This document shows, one piece after another, positions 14,591-26,985 of a stretch of DNA of 64,000 bases. The stretch is taken from positions 13,706,032 to 13,770,031 of the forward strand of contig NC_086256.1 in the NCBI RefSeq assembly GCF_021018805.1, in the 5' to 3' direction. The position numbers and the translations under genes were made by a program. The first letter of the stretch is position 1. Each line of letters starts with the position of its first letter. This DNA is from Prinia subflava (Eukaryota; Chordata; Aves; Passeriformes; Cisticolidae). The notes under the pieces were generated by a model. The model was not told the DNA's origin, made no database searches, and worked only from the letters and a program-made list of their open reading frames with translations.

Positions 14591-15850
14591 CATTAGATGC
14601 CACAAAATCCATAATCAAGGAAAAATTAATCAACATTAGTGGAAAAAGACTTACAGGGAAATAAAAGCATGTGTAAAAATAAATAATTAAAGCAAAAAAG
14701 GGAACATTGATAGCAATTAATATAAATTAAGAGTCGGGAGATTGCTAGAATGCTTGAGGCTAATGTCAATGAGAAATCAATGGTCAACACAATTAAGGAC
14801 AATAAGGATTTTTCAAAGTACATTAGAAACAAAATGCATTCTAACAGCAGTATTAGTACAGTAATAGATTAATATAGTAGAAAGGCCATTAAAAAACAAA
14901 CAGCACAGAAAGGCTCACAAACTAGTTTCATTCTGAATTTGGGAGATTCCAATATGATTCAATAGTGTCAAGAAAATATACTACCAACCAGAAGTGATTT
15001 AGCGGAGTAATACTGCATAGCTACCATACAAAGAGTTCTTTTCAGATCAGCAAAAATAGAAAACTCTGATCCAAGAGCTGGAGAATAGCTTATTTTTTTG
15101 CTGGTAGCTCATGAAACTAAGGGAACTTCCTAAAGAAAACTATTAAAAATAATGGAGTACTTGTAACTTTAAAGTTGTGGTATGACCTGATGGAGTGAGT
15201 GGATATGAAACAGTCACAGGTCATGTTAGAGCTGCTTGTGTGTCACTTTAAATAAAGATTTATAAAAGATCAGTGGAATATTCAAAATTTATTAACTGAC
15301 AGAGCTCAAAATACAACTGCAAGTGGACAATCCATTGTAGATGTGCTCTGAGCTCCTACAGAGATCAAATTTTGGTCATTTTAGAATTATTTAGCATTTT
15401 TATCAGTCCCTGTAGGAAAACATGGACTCTTTACCTATCAAGCTGACAAGCAAAGAGGATTTTGGCAAAAGCTGGTAATGAAGAGAAGAGCTCAGATCAC
15501 TGTAGTGAAGGGGGCACAAATTATATTAATTTCAACATGGTCAAACGTAGAGTAATAAACCTAGGAACAAATAATTATAGGATATCTCTGCCTACTTCTA
15601 TGGAGCAGACAGAGGTACAACACAATCCCCAGCTGGAAGCTGAGAGGTAAATCCTAATTTAAAATAAATTGCTGATTTCTACTGCCAGGTAAAAGAAAAT
15701 AGGGTAGCAGACTTCCACCAGTGATGGTGCATTCTCCACTTCTAAACTAGTCAAATCACAGCTGGACACTTTAAGGTACAGAGTTTATTCACAGTGAAAA
15801 TGAACTTAGGGAACATTTATGCTGTGCTGTCAGCTTACATATAATCCTCT
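14590..15850 (+). mobile_element. possible ancient CR1/L3-like LINE relic
   Basis: A-rich plus-strand sequence whose broken translation near 14770-14830 resembles the Lys/Asp/Phe-rich linker before the reverse transcriptase of CR1/L3 LINEs. Near 15715-15775 a stretch with gtgcattctccacttct and agctggacact resembles the 3' untranslated region of old amniote CR1/L3 copies. All frames are broken by stops. No termini or target duplication can be seen. This is a by-eye resemblance and could be wrong. A repeat-library search would decide. Confidence 0.3.
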
Positions 15851-16891
15851 TCCAAAAGCAAGGTGCAGCCATGAGCAGGGAGACTCCTTGCTATTCCTGG
15901 GCATACAGCCAATTCAATGGTCTTGATAGGATATAAATGGTCTGCAGCTCACAGCACTGGTCCAGCATTTCCAATGCCACTTTTACTTACAGCCTTGCCA
16001 CATTCATTAAACAAAGTCACAGAACATCTCCAGCACACGGAAAAAGGACAGAAGAACTGAATGTTAGCTGATGTCACTCTGAACATTTCTTTCCAAACAG
16101 CTGCAATGTTGTTACTCTAGGGCAAAATCCTGCCCTCTACACTGGCTCTTCCCTGAAACAGGGGTCCCAGAAAAAATGTCACTAAAGATAATCAAGAGCC
16201 AGTGGTTTATATACACTCACCCAGAACCCAAACACCAGGGTACTATGAGTGCTGACAGATGTGAATGAGGATTGCTGCAGATACAATGCCCATAAATGAA
16301 ACCCACCACTGCCTTAATGCTTACAAGGCTTCTTTGAAATAAAGTTGTTATTTGGTAAGATCTTTTGCAGTCTGAAATCCACATGACTTATAAGCTAGTC
16401 AGTAGAAAACACCGAAATATCCAAACATAGTGAAATCTGGATCATGACACATCATTAATGAGGAGTGGCAAAAGAACAGCCTTGTATGGGGTAGAACAGT
16501 AGCTGCCTTTTTCCTCTGTACAACAGCAGTAGTAGACTCTTTGCTCTGCCAACAGCTTTGAAAAATGTAAATTCACATCTACCCATCTGTAATGCTTAAG
16601 TATATTCTGAGGTACACAACTGGAAAGTTTATGAACTGATTGAGGAACACAAATTTCTTTGTTTTACAAGGAGATGTTATCCAGGTAAAGTCACTCTTCA
16701 GGGTAAAAATAATCTCTAATGACACATATTTCAGACCTGTTGCTCCCAGTGCACTCTGAAGACAATCAAATAGCAGCTAAGAACCAAAATATTCTGTGCT
16801 GAACAAGAGTCATCTGATAAGCTTCTTCAAGCTTCTTAATACTAATTTTCTGTTTCCCACATAATCATGAAGCATGCCTAATGAAAATCTC

Positions 16892-16908
16892 TTTTTTTTT
16901 TTTTTTTT
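16892..16908 (+). repeat. poly(T) tract
   Basis: 17 consecutive T residues. No retroposon body is recognised next to it. Confidence 0.85.
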
Positions 16909-17050
16909 AAGAGCCATCATTTCAGTCATCCACCATTCAAACTCTGTTTAGCATCCTGACATTAGACTACACCTATGGGGGTGTGCCAATCAGAATTAGA
17001 ACCTGGGAATGGATAAATCATAAACAAAACACTCAGAGTCCTCATTACTG

Positions 17051-17114
17051 TAATTATTGTAATAATTAATTATTACAATTAATAATTAATTATTGTAATT
17101 AAATTATTGTAATT
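17051..17114. repeat. AT-rich direct and inverted repeat with 24-bp palindrome
   Basis: The word aattattgtaat occurs about three times across 64 bases. A perfectly self-complementary 24-bp stretch lies at 17056-17079, centred between 17067 and 17068. It could extrude as a cruciform or be a by-product of local slippage. Confidence 0.8.
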
Positions 17115-20100
17115 GTTTTAACAGATGCTAAAAAACAAAACAAACAAAACATACAAACAAACAACCCAGTATGAGCTGGAAGAGTAATAAAGATTAGGTT
17201 TCACAGGCGTATTCACAAGCATTACATAACACGTAGAAGGAAGGCAAAAAATGATATAAAAACTACAAGGAAAAAACCATTCTAAATCCTCACTGAAAGA
17301 GAAAAGGGCAAAAAGGAACTATCCTACTACAGTTTATTTGTACCTGTCACTAAGCTTTCATCCATTTTGAATTCTTCTTGACCGCTTCAAATAGCATGAC
17401 ATTTTTACCATTAACTCCAGTAGACTTTGTTCAACTAAAGACAGGTAGAAACGGTTAGCAAAAGGCTTTCCAAACATTCTCCTTTCTTAAACAAGCCCAA
17501 AGGATTATTCAAAACTATTGTACTGTCCTCACTGGCTGTGGTAACAAAACATTTAATTCCCCACAGTTGTCAAACAACATGTTTAAGACCCATACAAACG
17601 ATATATGTTAAAAGTTCTTTTCCAACAAAAGAGAAAGCTCAGCTGTGAAGATCTTTGAAGGAAATGCTGCACCTCAGTGCTACTATCTTTGATCTGTGAT
17701 TGGTACCTCTAACAGAGGTACACTTGACACTTTAAATATTGATGAGATATTTGCTGAGCTGCCATTAAAAGCCAAGGCTTCACTTTCTAGTGAAAGAGAA
17801 ACACAAGCTTCAAAGACTCTGTAGAGGTCCTGATCTCAAGAGCCTTTAAAGAAGCTGAAAGGATATTAAACCAAGGGAAGGGAGATCACCCTGTCTTGGT
17901 TTGATATGCCATAACACCACTTGTTATACACAATGGTTTGAAAGTATTATAAAGTATGAGGCCTCTTTTTTAGTTACCATTCCCCTATCTAGGGTGCTGG
18001 AAAAGAAAATGTTCATTTTATAAAGATAATACGCAGTAACAGATAGTCTATATACTACAAATAACTGCATGGTTTTGTTTCTTTGAATGTGTGGATAACT
18101 CTGATTTAAGGGTTACTATTTCTGAAACACATGAAAAATAATCCAAATAATTGTGACAGATTAAAGTTCAGCAACCAGAATACATTGTATCCGAAACAGC
18201 CAGTAAAAGGGGAAATTTCATGGTCAAATGCATCAGCTCACTCTATACAGATGAAGTAAAAGTGATTGTCAGGGGCCAATAAAGTGTTCAGCTAAGTTTT
18301 CTTGCCTGTTCCACTGTGATTTCATCCATAAGTCCATCCAAGCTTCATTATTATTAGTGTAACTGTCGGGAAAGGCATGCTATATGCAGAAAGAACTATC
18401 AAGGATAATGAACAAAAATTAGGCTACCAGCTGTCTTTTTGTTACATTAATGTAGACAATGGCCTTAATAGATAAAGAAAGCACACAGAAGAACTTTTCG
18501 CCTTTGGTCTCAACTATCTTAGAGTTGTAAATCTCTTAAAAGAAGTCAGGTGTGAAACACTGCCCAAAATCTTACTGCAGCTGGACTTCCTTATTGCTGG
18601 CCAGGGAAGCTCGAGGGATACAAAATGTTCCATTGCTCTTCAGCATTCTGATAAGGTAGGCAGTAAGAAGGTGAATTTGTGGTCATTGTCCCTGCATGTA
18701 AGCTGAGCAAAGAATTAGCAAACAAAGTTGCTGAGAGAGGAGAAGGCAAATCCAGCTTATTTCTCCATGGAGTAAAGGAAAATACGGGTGATGTGTAACT
18801 CCGCTTTATGAGAACATTGCAAGGTGCTCATTCAGCGTGTATGAGAAAGTGAACAGAGAGCAAGTCCCTTTCAATATAAAAGACAAAGCTGCAATCAAAA
18901 AGTACACCTCTTTAGTTTTTGAATTAGATACAATAAGGAAAAATTAAAAAAAATAATTTCAAAGCCAGTTGAAATATTGTGAAATACTTCTCCAAGCATT
19001 GCAGAGTACATTTGGCCAGGAGACAGTGCCATTTTCAACACAAAGAAGAAGGCAGTAAAAATGTCATATTACTTCCCAAAGTTTATTTTCACATATTGTT
19101 TTTTATATCGCCATTTTAAAAGAGAAAAAAAATCAGAGCATTGGCAGACAGTTAACTTAGAGACTTGTCACTTCACTTTTTACTATACCTTTAGGAAAAG
19201 AAATATGGAATAAGCTCTGAAAATAAGATATATCTGAGCAATCACAGATGGTATTCCAAAGACTTCCATCCAATACCCTGCATGTCAGCCCAGACATTAT
19301 GTGTGCTCCTGCCGGCAGCAATTTGCCCAAGTGCTTATGCATAGCACTGCTGTATATTGTAGTCATGTTAGGGCAATAAATTATAAATAAAAACACTGGC
19401 TTCACCATTGGCATGTGCTAGAGGATAAAAGTATAAACACTAAATCTTCTTTTTGACTGTCATTAAATTGGAGGTGAACTGAGCAAAAACCTTGAGTGCA
19501 ATTAATAATTGACTTGAAGATTAAATGAAGATTACAACTTATTTAAAAACATACTGAAGAAGAGACAATAATATCTGCCTTTGATATCCCAGCGCTATAA
19601 AAAGTTACCTGAAAGAGCCACTATAGTTAATTTCTCAGTAGAATGGGAGAAAAATATGATTTAGTACAATTAGAACAATATATTATGGATCTTTACGCAT
19701 TTAGAAGTGAAACTTGTGATTCTGTTTTCATATCCATTTTATCCCTAAAAACCTTTTCTTTAAAGATATTGCAATTTACACTATGTGTGAGAGCATATTC
19801 CCATTTAGAAATAGAAACAAAGTCTTGGTTATTATAGAGCTCTGCCAAGACATGCTGCATATATTTTCTTCACAATGTAAACCAGCTGCATTTTACTCTG
19901 AGTCAGCCTGGGAATGGCTACTCACAATAAAAGTTTCAATAGAAGCATCCTAGGATTTTTGAAAGGGCATTCATTGAATTAGCTTTTCAATTCCAATTGT
20001 GTTAATAAAACCAGTAAGCCTTGGTGCCAGATCCTTGCAGACAAGTGGGCAAAACTTGCTTTTACATACAAAACCTATCAGCTAATCTTATTGCAACAGA

Positions 20101-22027
20101 AGACCATGCATTTTGGTAAAGAGCTGAAGTTTTTTAAAAAATCACACCCTGTACACTGAAGAACTAACTTCATTAACTTCGCTTAGTGGAGATTTAAAAA
20201 TTTGGTCTCGTGAAATGGATATCAGCCATTAGGTGAATATTAGACAATATGTGCTCAGCAGTACTCCAATCTAATAGCTGCCCCAGCTGAATCAGTATAA
20301 TGCTTCCTTTTCACTGTGTTATCTCTTCAGTAATATTACATTATTATGGCCAGATCATCAAAGAGTAGGAACTGGCAGAGCACTATTGATTTCAGGAGAG
20401 CTATACTAACTTCCACCAGCTGAGATTCTGGCTTTCTTAACATAAATGCATTGTAAACTTAAAACCATAGCTAGAACTGCATGGATCAACTAGGTGTAGA
20501 CATTATAAAAAGTACCAGAACAATGTAAAGAAATACATATAATGAGGCTTCCAGTGAAAAACAGACAAAGCAGACCAGGAAGGTGTTGTTTTAAATACAG
20601 GGGCCATAGTTGGAATGCCTGAATGTTCTTTCAGATTGCACAAAAATATTATCTTCAGATAAAAAGATTGATATTATTCAAAGTCATATTCAACTACAGC
20701 AACAAATTACAAAGCAAGCCGCAAGCACCATTGATGCAAACCATTCAAACAACAAATACAACTAAAGCAACCTGAATGCCATTCAAATACAGAGAATAAG
20801 CATCAGTTCTGTTGATATGGAGCAATTTAAATACAGACATTCAAAAGAAAAGTTATGAACTTTTTTTAAAATAAAGGTGTACACTATGCAATTTCAGAAG
20901 ATGTCTCAATTTAAGTACTAATTTTGGGTGATTTGGTGTAACTCACACAGATGCAATGCTCTTTAGACTGTATGGAGCACTCAAACCCTTACTGGAATAA
21001 GAAATATTGTTAAGCTTCCTCTGTGATCTATTCTAGGACTTTTGCCCGCCTTCATACTCAGTTCTGTAGGAATTTCTCTGATGCCCTAAACTGACAACTC
21101 ATATGCCTCAACACATTCATGCATAAATTCATTCATTCATTCATAAATTCCTGTCACTACTGCTGGGCCTTTAAAATATAAATAAACTGTGAAGTTGGTG
21201 GGCCCATTTCCACAGATTTCTAAAATGCTGAATTTCTCATTACAAGTTTCATTCTCATACTCATCACAGACTTTTTTACACAATACTCTTTACTAGATAT
21301 ACATGAGATTCGTATTTTGATATTACAACATGATCACTGTTTTGAAAATGCACTATATACACAAATACCAGTAGTTATGGAAAAGCTATAAGTATAATTT
21401 TGGGTCTCCAGTCTCATATCAGAAAAATTTGATAATAAAATAAAATAATCCTGTGTGACAGGAGGATTCTCACAGCCTTTTGCAACTTCCTTTGTACAAG
21501 TAAAATAGCAGAACATATTTAATACAACTGTTAACACTACACATACCAAGAGCAGCAGGTGAGGCAAGAGGCCAAAAGATGAATCAGAACCAGAGTAGCC
21601 ACACAGCAAAAGCATGGCCAGAACCTTTCAAGGTTTGCTTTTAAAAGAAGTAAAATATTGTACTGGGAATTTTAAACTGCTCCAGATTTCTGTATTAATT
21701 TAAGGTCTACTTTTGGTAGCACAGGGAACAGGCACATAAGGACTTACACATACATAAAGTAACAATCCCAAAAAGCCCAGAAGACAGCACAAATAATGAC
21801 CCTTCATCCTTCTACACATAGACATCAGAAGGATTTGGCATCAATTCACATTAGCAAAAAGTTCAGCTCCAGACTTAGTACTCCTAGAGGGAAGAGTGGA
21901 AGCTGAAGAAAGCAAAGACTACAGTTATATAACAGAAGTTTACATAGTGCTGGGTGCGGGAAACAAATGGAAATCGTACCTAATTTATTGTAAGTAAAAG
22001 TAAATAGATAGTAAATATGTATTAAAC

Positions 22028-22078
22028 ACACATATATATGTATGTATAGAATATGTATTTTGTATATATATATATAAA
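22028..22078. repeat. TA-rich simple repeat
   Basis: Alternating TA/TG runs followed by a longer TA run and an A tract. Low complexity only. Confidence 0.6.
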
Positions 22079-23291
22079 AAACATTTTTAAGTATCCTATT
22101 AAATTTTGGAGAAAATTAGTATATGGGGAACACTGTGTGGTTATATGGTGATATAAAGTGAGAACTGCCTAATGGTACATTATATTATATATTTCAATTA
22201 TATTAAACATAGTTTATCATTAAAGCCACTCAGTGAAAATGCTTCAAGTATCTTTGCTCTTTATTTACTTTTAAGCAACAGGTCCCTTCTCCTCTGCTAA
22301 ATATTTTTAAATAAATGTATTTTCATTTGTATGGATAAAGTACCTGTGAAATTAAGGATCTCATTAGCAAAACTGACTCACAGAAGCTGTGGTTTGACCT
22401 CAGCTGAAGCAGGAGTCCTCTATTGGACAGTGTGTGGACCATGCCACTACTTATGACTCAGTCTATTCAGAAATAGAAGCTGAAAAACAAGTGAAAAGTT
22501 ATAAGCTTTTAAAGCTGCATAATTTGTTCTCCTGCTCCACAAGATGCTACGGAATTTGTTGAATTGGTTCAAATAGATCTACATAACACAAAGTAGGAAC
22601 ATTGTTACTCAGGCACAGTAAAAAATGAGAAAATTCATGATGGTATAAATAATGTGCTTATGCAAGCATACAGTCATACTGCACTTATTTTGTATTGCCG
22701 GTGAGGAAAAATATTTTATTCCTTTTTGCACCCCTTCTAAAGAGAAACAGATTTTCTAAATTCTTTTGGAAGAAAATTATTATGAATAATTTGAGGTTAT
22801 TTTTAAAAACGCTGATTGAAAAGACACTAAAACAAAGTGTTCATAAGCACTGCATACTGGTTTTCAAACACAGAGTAAATATTTTTCTAACATTATTGTA
22901 TAGAATGTCATGTTGAAGCTACTTTATATAAATTTTATTGCTTGATTGAAACATTATAATTATCAATTCCTCCAACTTAAGTGATATTTATAGGGTCCAA
23001 CACTTCTGCAGATTAATTTTTTACCTTTTTTTTATTAACTACAAAGGCTGATAATTAAAAATTGAAATAGAAGGCAGTGAATGTCTACACAGATATCTAA
23101 ATAATTAATTCATCCTTCTAATATTTTTTCTCTGCTAAATTTTCCTTCTTGGTGGCACTGCATTCTCTCTTACACAGACAGTTCCCCAGACATTGAAACC
23201 ACAGCTAGCATGACTTTTCACTTGGTCGTGTTTGTACAAGTACTGTGGAGAGTTCTTTCCTTCATGATTAAATTCTATAGTACAATACATG

Positions 23292-23315
23292 AAAAAAAAA
23301 AAAAAAAAAAAAAAA
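23292..23315 (+). repeat. poly(A) tract, 24 A
   Basis: 24 uninterrupted A residues. This could be the tail of a processed copy, but the sequence on its left shows no recognisable gene or SINE. The long pure run implies it is young or unstable. Confidence 0.85.
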
Positions 23316-25171
23316 GAGGTGGGTAGGAAGGGGAGTTAGTACCTACATGTTCCATTAGATCTTCTGTAGAAGATTGCAAAGGTGTAGCTCTCTTTGGGAC
23401 CTTGCTCAGAGTTGTCAAGATACTACGCAGTAATGGATCACACAAGAGGACTGGCTGGCCAACACCCAACAAGAAATGTGTTAAACTGTATGTCAGAGTT
23501 CCGATTCAACAGCCACCAGATGCTGATAAAGGAAGATCTCCCTAAATCCCATCTGATATCAGCTGATTTAAAGTTTGTGTGCACTTTTCAATGTAGGGGT
23601 CCAAGGTCTGTACTAAAACTGTACAGAATAAATTAACCTATGCAAGGGAGTGGCAGCATGCAGAAAGGAAGGAGCACCTACTTTTTGGCAATAAATAGGA
23701 GAAAACACTTTGTCCTTCCTCTCAAAAGAGCAATTTTGGGTTTTTTTATTACTTTCATTAAAAAACTTCTCATTTGGTGCTTAAAAGGTAATTTTTGTAT
23801 GACAAATAAAATATCTCCTTCGCAGCCTGTTATGAATCAAATCAAGTAATATACAACCAAATTTAGAGATGACATAGAGCTAATAGGTCATTGACAATGT
23901 CTTCCTTTGCTAATGCAAGATTGATCACTGCCATATTCCAGCCCTTCAATTCACTTTGAAGAGTCTTCAGCAACTGAGCTTTGGCTTCTTCTTCAGTAAG
24001 CACTTCTGGTATCACAGAGGCTGAAGCTACAGGAAGGAATTCCTACTGCTATGATAACAATTTTTTAGATGCTAAACCCCATTTAGATTGGCTCATTTAA
24101 AAACTGACCTGTTGAGGATAGGCACTGCCCCTAACCCTATACACGTTCCCTGCCCAGCACAACTTTATTTAGAGTCTCTAGCAGATGCTTAATTCAGGTA
24201 AGCAATAGCAAATCAGTTGGCTAGGAGTTCAAGATTACAGCAAAACTCACTTGGGTTGTACTTCCTTTAGGATGTTTATTATTGCAATTATTACTGTCTT
24301 CCAACTTCTCCCCCTGATTCCCCAGTTTTCCGCTGTGGCCTTTAATCTCAGCTGGCTTGTTTTATGCTGTCCCTTTACCCTGAAATTTCAATTTACTGTT
24401 TTAGATTAAGTCGTACTGATTTATTTTATTATCATGGCTGTGGGAGTCAAATGGGGCATGAGGGCCACTTAAGACCTAGAAGTGCTTCTGACTCCTCTTA
24501 AAGAAACAAGGGAGAGATGTGGCCCCATGTGACTAATTTTTAAGCAGATATTTAACCAGATGTTTGTTTTCCATCTCAGGAGAAACAGAGAGAACTTCTC
24601 AACAGGACAGAGGCAGCAGATATGGTCCTGCTACCCTCTAATGGAAACAGGAAAGGGAGGTGCTGGTCTTCCATTTACTCTAACATAGAGATCCATTATT
24701 AAATTCTACCCCTGTGTCTCTGATACTTGTCATGCCTGGTAGGGGCTAGGGGCAACTGTGCCAGTGTGCCCTCATCTTTCATTATGGTCATATCTTAACA
24801 GACATACAGGTCAGTTTGGTTTTGCAGTTTTCTGGTTTGTTTTCAGTGGGGTTTCTTTTTCTTAAGGCAAGGAGTGTTTCAGCACAAACACAGATATTTT
24901 TCAAATATCCCTAAGAAAAGGTTTTTTATGATTTTACCCAGGTATATTAGGCTCAGTATTTTGAACCTTGGGTGTTTGTCCCTTCCTTTAAATAAATATA
25001 CTTCTCTCTTGAAAAGGGAAGATGAAGTCAACTGGTTTAAATGTTTCTCATTTCCATGCAGCATATACAGTATGATAAGCAGGTAAAACTAAAAGTAATA
25101 TTTGGTATGTCAACAACATCTCTTTCACTGACAAATACTTCAAAGTTCAACAAAACAAGAAATTTTAAATG

Positions 25172-25177
25172 GGTTCC
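25172..25177. repeat. target-site duplication, left copy (GGTTCC)
   Basis: GGTTCC directly abuts the provirus at 25178 and is repeated exactly at 33304-33309. A 6-bp duplication is what alpha- and betaretroviral integrases make. It shows that both LTR edges belong to one integration event. Confidence 0.95.
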
Positions 25178-25494
25178 TGATATAAAACCTCTATTCCCCT
25201 CAAAGGGTCTCAGCTAGCTCAGCCCTTCTCAGGCCTTGGAGGATTATATCAAGAAAGACAGGATAAGGATTCAAAAGAGGCTCTCACCCTTTCTGCTGCT
25301 TTATTCCAGGTTGATGTTCCAGGAGAGAGAGAGCTCCCGGGGGACAGGGGACCCTTTATCTTAGGGTCTCTGAGGGAGGGGCTAGCTGGCACACAGCCAA
25401 TGGGGTCAGAAGGGGAAGGAAGGGTCAGACTACATGACAGGAGTTCCAGGGGTCCCTGAGGGAGAAGAAACCATTTCCCCAGGGGGATGTAACA
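25178..25494 (-). repeat. 3' LTR of provirus
   Basis: 317 bp, identical to the 5' LTR except for G at 25414. It holds the inverted CCAAT box, a GATAAA TATA-like box (25355-25360) and an AATAAA signal (25300-25305). In this position it supplies the polyadenylation signal and could act as a promoter toward lower coordinates, into host DNA left of 25178. Confidence 0.96.
25300..25305 (-). terminator. AATAAA polyadenylation signal in 3' LTR
   Basis: AATAAA on the minus strand, about 50 bp downstream of the TATA-like box. It would be used here to end the viral transcript. A GT-rich element downstream is not obvious. Confidence 0.75.
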
Positions 25495-25509
25495 TCTCCT
25501 CCTTTTTTT
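25495..25509 (-). promoter_or_regulatory. polypurine tract
   Basis: Fifteen purines on the minus strand (AAAAAAAGGAGGAGA) lie directly against the TG start of the 3' LTR. This is the expected RNase H-resistant primer for plus-strand DNA synthesis. It sits 37 bp past the env stop codon. Confidence 0.93.
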
Positions 25510-25546
25510 GTTTAAAAAGATACAGAGAGAAATTCTCAAATTCTGT

Positions 25547-26890
25547 TTAACACGGAGTGCGGGTTTCCCACCACTTATGGTTGGTAGGGAGACCGGACCG
25601 CTTTAGATTTGCCAACTCTATATGGTTGACTTCTGAGGTAGAAGATATGAGGCCATTAATAGCCTTGAAAATCAAACAGCGTAGGATTCCGAATGCTATG
25701 GTTACAAGGAAAAGGATAACAAAAAGTAACATAATTGTTTTGACTACAGAAGTCCACCACCCAGTGAGTCCCCAGCCCTTGAACAGTTCCTTGATCCAAT
25801 CTTCTGATTCTTGCTTCACTTGTCCGATCATGTTGTTCATGCTTCGGAGGGCAGCATGGATGTTTGGAGCCTTTGAGGACAAATTCATGCAACAGAGTCC
25901 TTCAAATTCCTGGCATTCATGTCCATGTAATAGCAAGAGATAATCGATAGCAGCACGGTTCTGGATCGTGGCCTGTCTGGTAATCTCCTCGTCTTCTAGG
26001 AGGGAGCTGATGGCGATAGATGTTAAATTAGCCTGCTTGACCACCCAGCACTCTAGTTGGCCCAATTCACCTAGAGCTTTGGCTGCTGCTACCCACGGAA
26101 GAAACAGGGATACAGCAACTCTTTTTGACTTTGCCCAATGAAAAATGTCTGAATTACAATTTGGGTCCAAATTGTCAGCACTCCTTTTTTGAATTTTGTC
26201 AGCCGATTTGTTTTTGTGTGTCCATTCACGAATTAAAGTTTGGTTGGGTGTCAACACGGACAATCGCCCTATGGTACATGGCCCTCCGAAAAGCCGGGAT
26301 GGAATTCCTGCCCATGCCCGATCCCCACAAACCAAGAACAATCCTCTAGGGAGGCTCCTGGGTTTGGAGTGGGATGGGTTGTCTGATGCAATGTGGCTTA
26401 TATTATGACACCACCTCTTTGCAGTAAATTCTCCCCGGAACTGCTTTATAAGGTGGTACTCGTCAGTGCTAGAGGGTTTTGGGATGACAGAGAAATGGAT
26501 GCAGTATGTGGCAGGGGAGGAACCCAATAGTTCTAACTCCTGGGGTTCATGAGCTACCCTGGGCAAACCCTGCACCCATTCCGCTAAGGGGTTCATGGCA
26601 AACACGTCTTGCTTCTGATGATCTTTGTGTGGTTGTGGGGTGTGTGCCTCTGGAATTTCGTTGGACCTGTATTTGTCCAAGCCTGCTGGAAATTCTCCAG
26701 CCTGCAAAGGAATTCCTACCAGACAGGTAGACATAGGATTCTTAGCTGCTGCAGTGGACAAACATATGTTTTCTTGCTGAAGTGTCTGTGCCAGGGTTAC
26801 CCAGACGTTCTGACGTGGCTGAGGGATGATCCATGCAGCTGCCAGACTGTTCAGCATTAGCAGGATGACAACTTGGATGGGGTTCATCAT
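25547..26890 (-). CDS. env: endogenous retroviral envelope (SU-TM), alpharetrovirus-like, full length
   Basis: The 447-codon frame starts at ATG 26890, or at the next ATG, 26887. The open frame continues upstream to 26983 only through a GTG codon, and the splice acceptor at 26917-26919 supports the ATG start. A hydrophobic signal peptide covers residues 5-20. The surface subunit runs to a basic Lys-Arg site near residues 235-236, less basic than a classical furin site. The transmembrane subunit has cysteines near 245 and 281 bracketing a hydrophobic internal fusion peptide, then a conserved heptad-rich segment, a CX6CC motif (326-334), a membrane helix (about 384-403) and a tail of about 44 residues. 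Three N-X-S/T sites lie in SU and two in TM. This architecture is known from avian alpharetroviruses, unlike the class II gag-pol. Natural role would be virion envelope. Expression in the host is unknown. Confidence 0.9.
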   Translation of the reverse strand: MMNPIQVVILLMLNSLAAAWIIPQPRQNVWVTLAQTLQQENICLSTAAAKNPMSTCLVGIPLQAGEFPAGLDKYRSNEIPEAHTPQPHKDHQKQDVFAMNPLAEWVQGLPRVAHEPQELELLGSSPATYCIHFSVIPKPSSTDEYHLIKQFRGEFTAKRWCHNISHIASDNPSHSKPRSLPRGLFLVCGDRAWAGIPSRLFGGPCTIGRLSVLTPNQTLIREWTHKNKSADKIQKRSADNLDPNCNSDIFHWAKSKRVAVSLFLPWVAAAKALGELGQLECWVVKQANLTSIAISSLLEDEEITRQATIQNRAAIDYLLLLHGHECQEFEGLCCMNLSSKAPNIHAALRSMNNMIGQVKQESEDWIKELFKGWGLTGWWTSVVKTIMLLFVILFLVTIAFGILRCLIFKAINGLISSTSEVNHIELANLKRSGLPTNHKWWETRTPC

Positions 26891-26916
26891 AGGGTTGAGT
26901 GGGAGGTAGGTTTTCT

Positions 26917-26919
26917 CTG
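26917..26919 (-). promoter_or_regulatory. predicted splice acceptor for env mRNA
   Basis: A pyrimidine-rich stretch on the minus strand ends in CAG, with the exon beginning at 26916, 27 bases before the env ATG. It fits the 3' splice-site consensus well and lies between the integrase stop (26986-26988) and env. Partner donor proposed at 32761-32763. Confidence 0.7.
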
Positions 26920-26985
26920 GAAGGGAAAAATAAACATTTTTAAAACATGTTAAAAGTTCCTGTTTCTGCCAGAAGGAATCCACCT

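Larger units (their letters stand above)
15851..25171. other. AT-rich host DNA, no gene recognised
   Basis: More than 9 kb upstream of the provirus without a recognisable exon, RNA gene or intact repeat. It contains several short A, T or TA tracts, listed separately. Open frames are below 100 codons and look random. Confidence 0.5.

Noticed and set aside
25557..25943. 128-codon plus-strand frame antisense to env
   Set aside because: It overlaps a convincing env gene on the other strand and has no domain of its own.
26890..26983. Upstream extension of env to a GTG codon
   Set aside because: There is no ATG in the extension, and the proposed splice acceptor lies inside it. ATG 26890, just before a signal peptide, is the better start.
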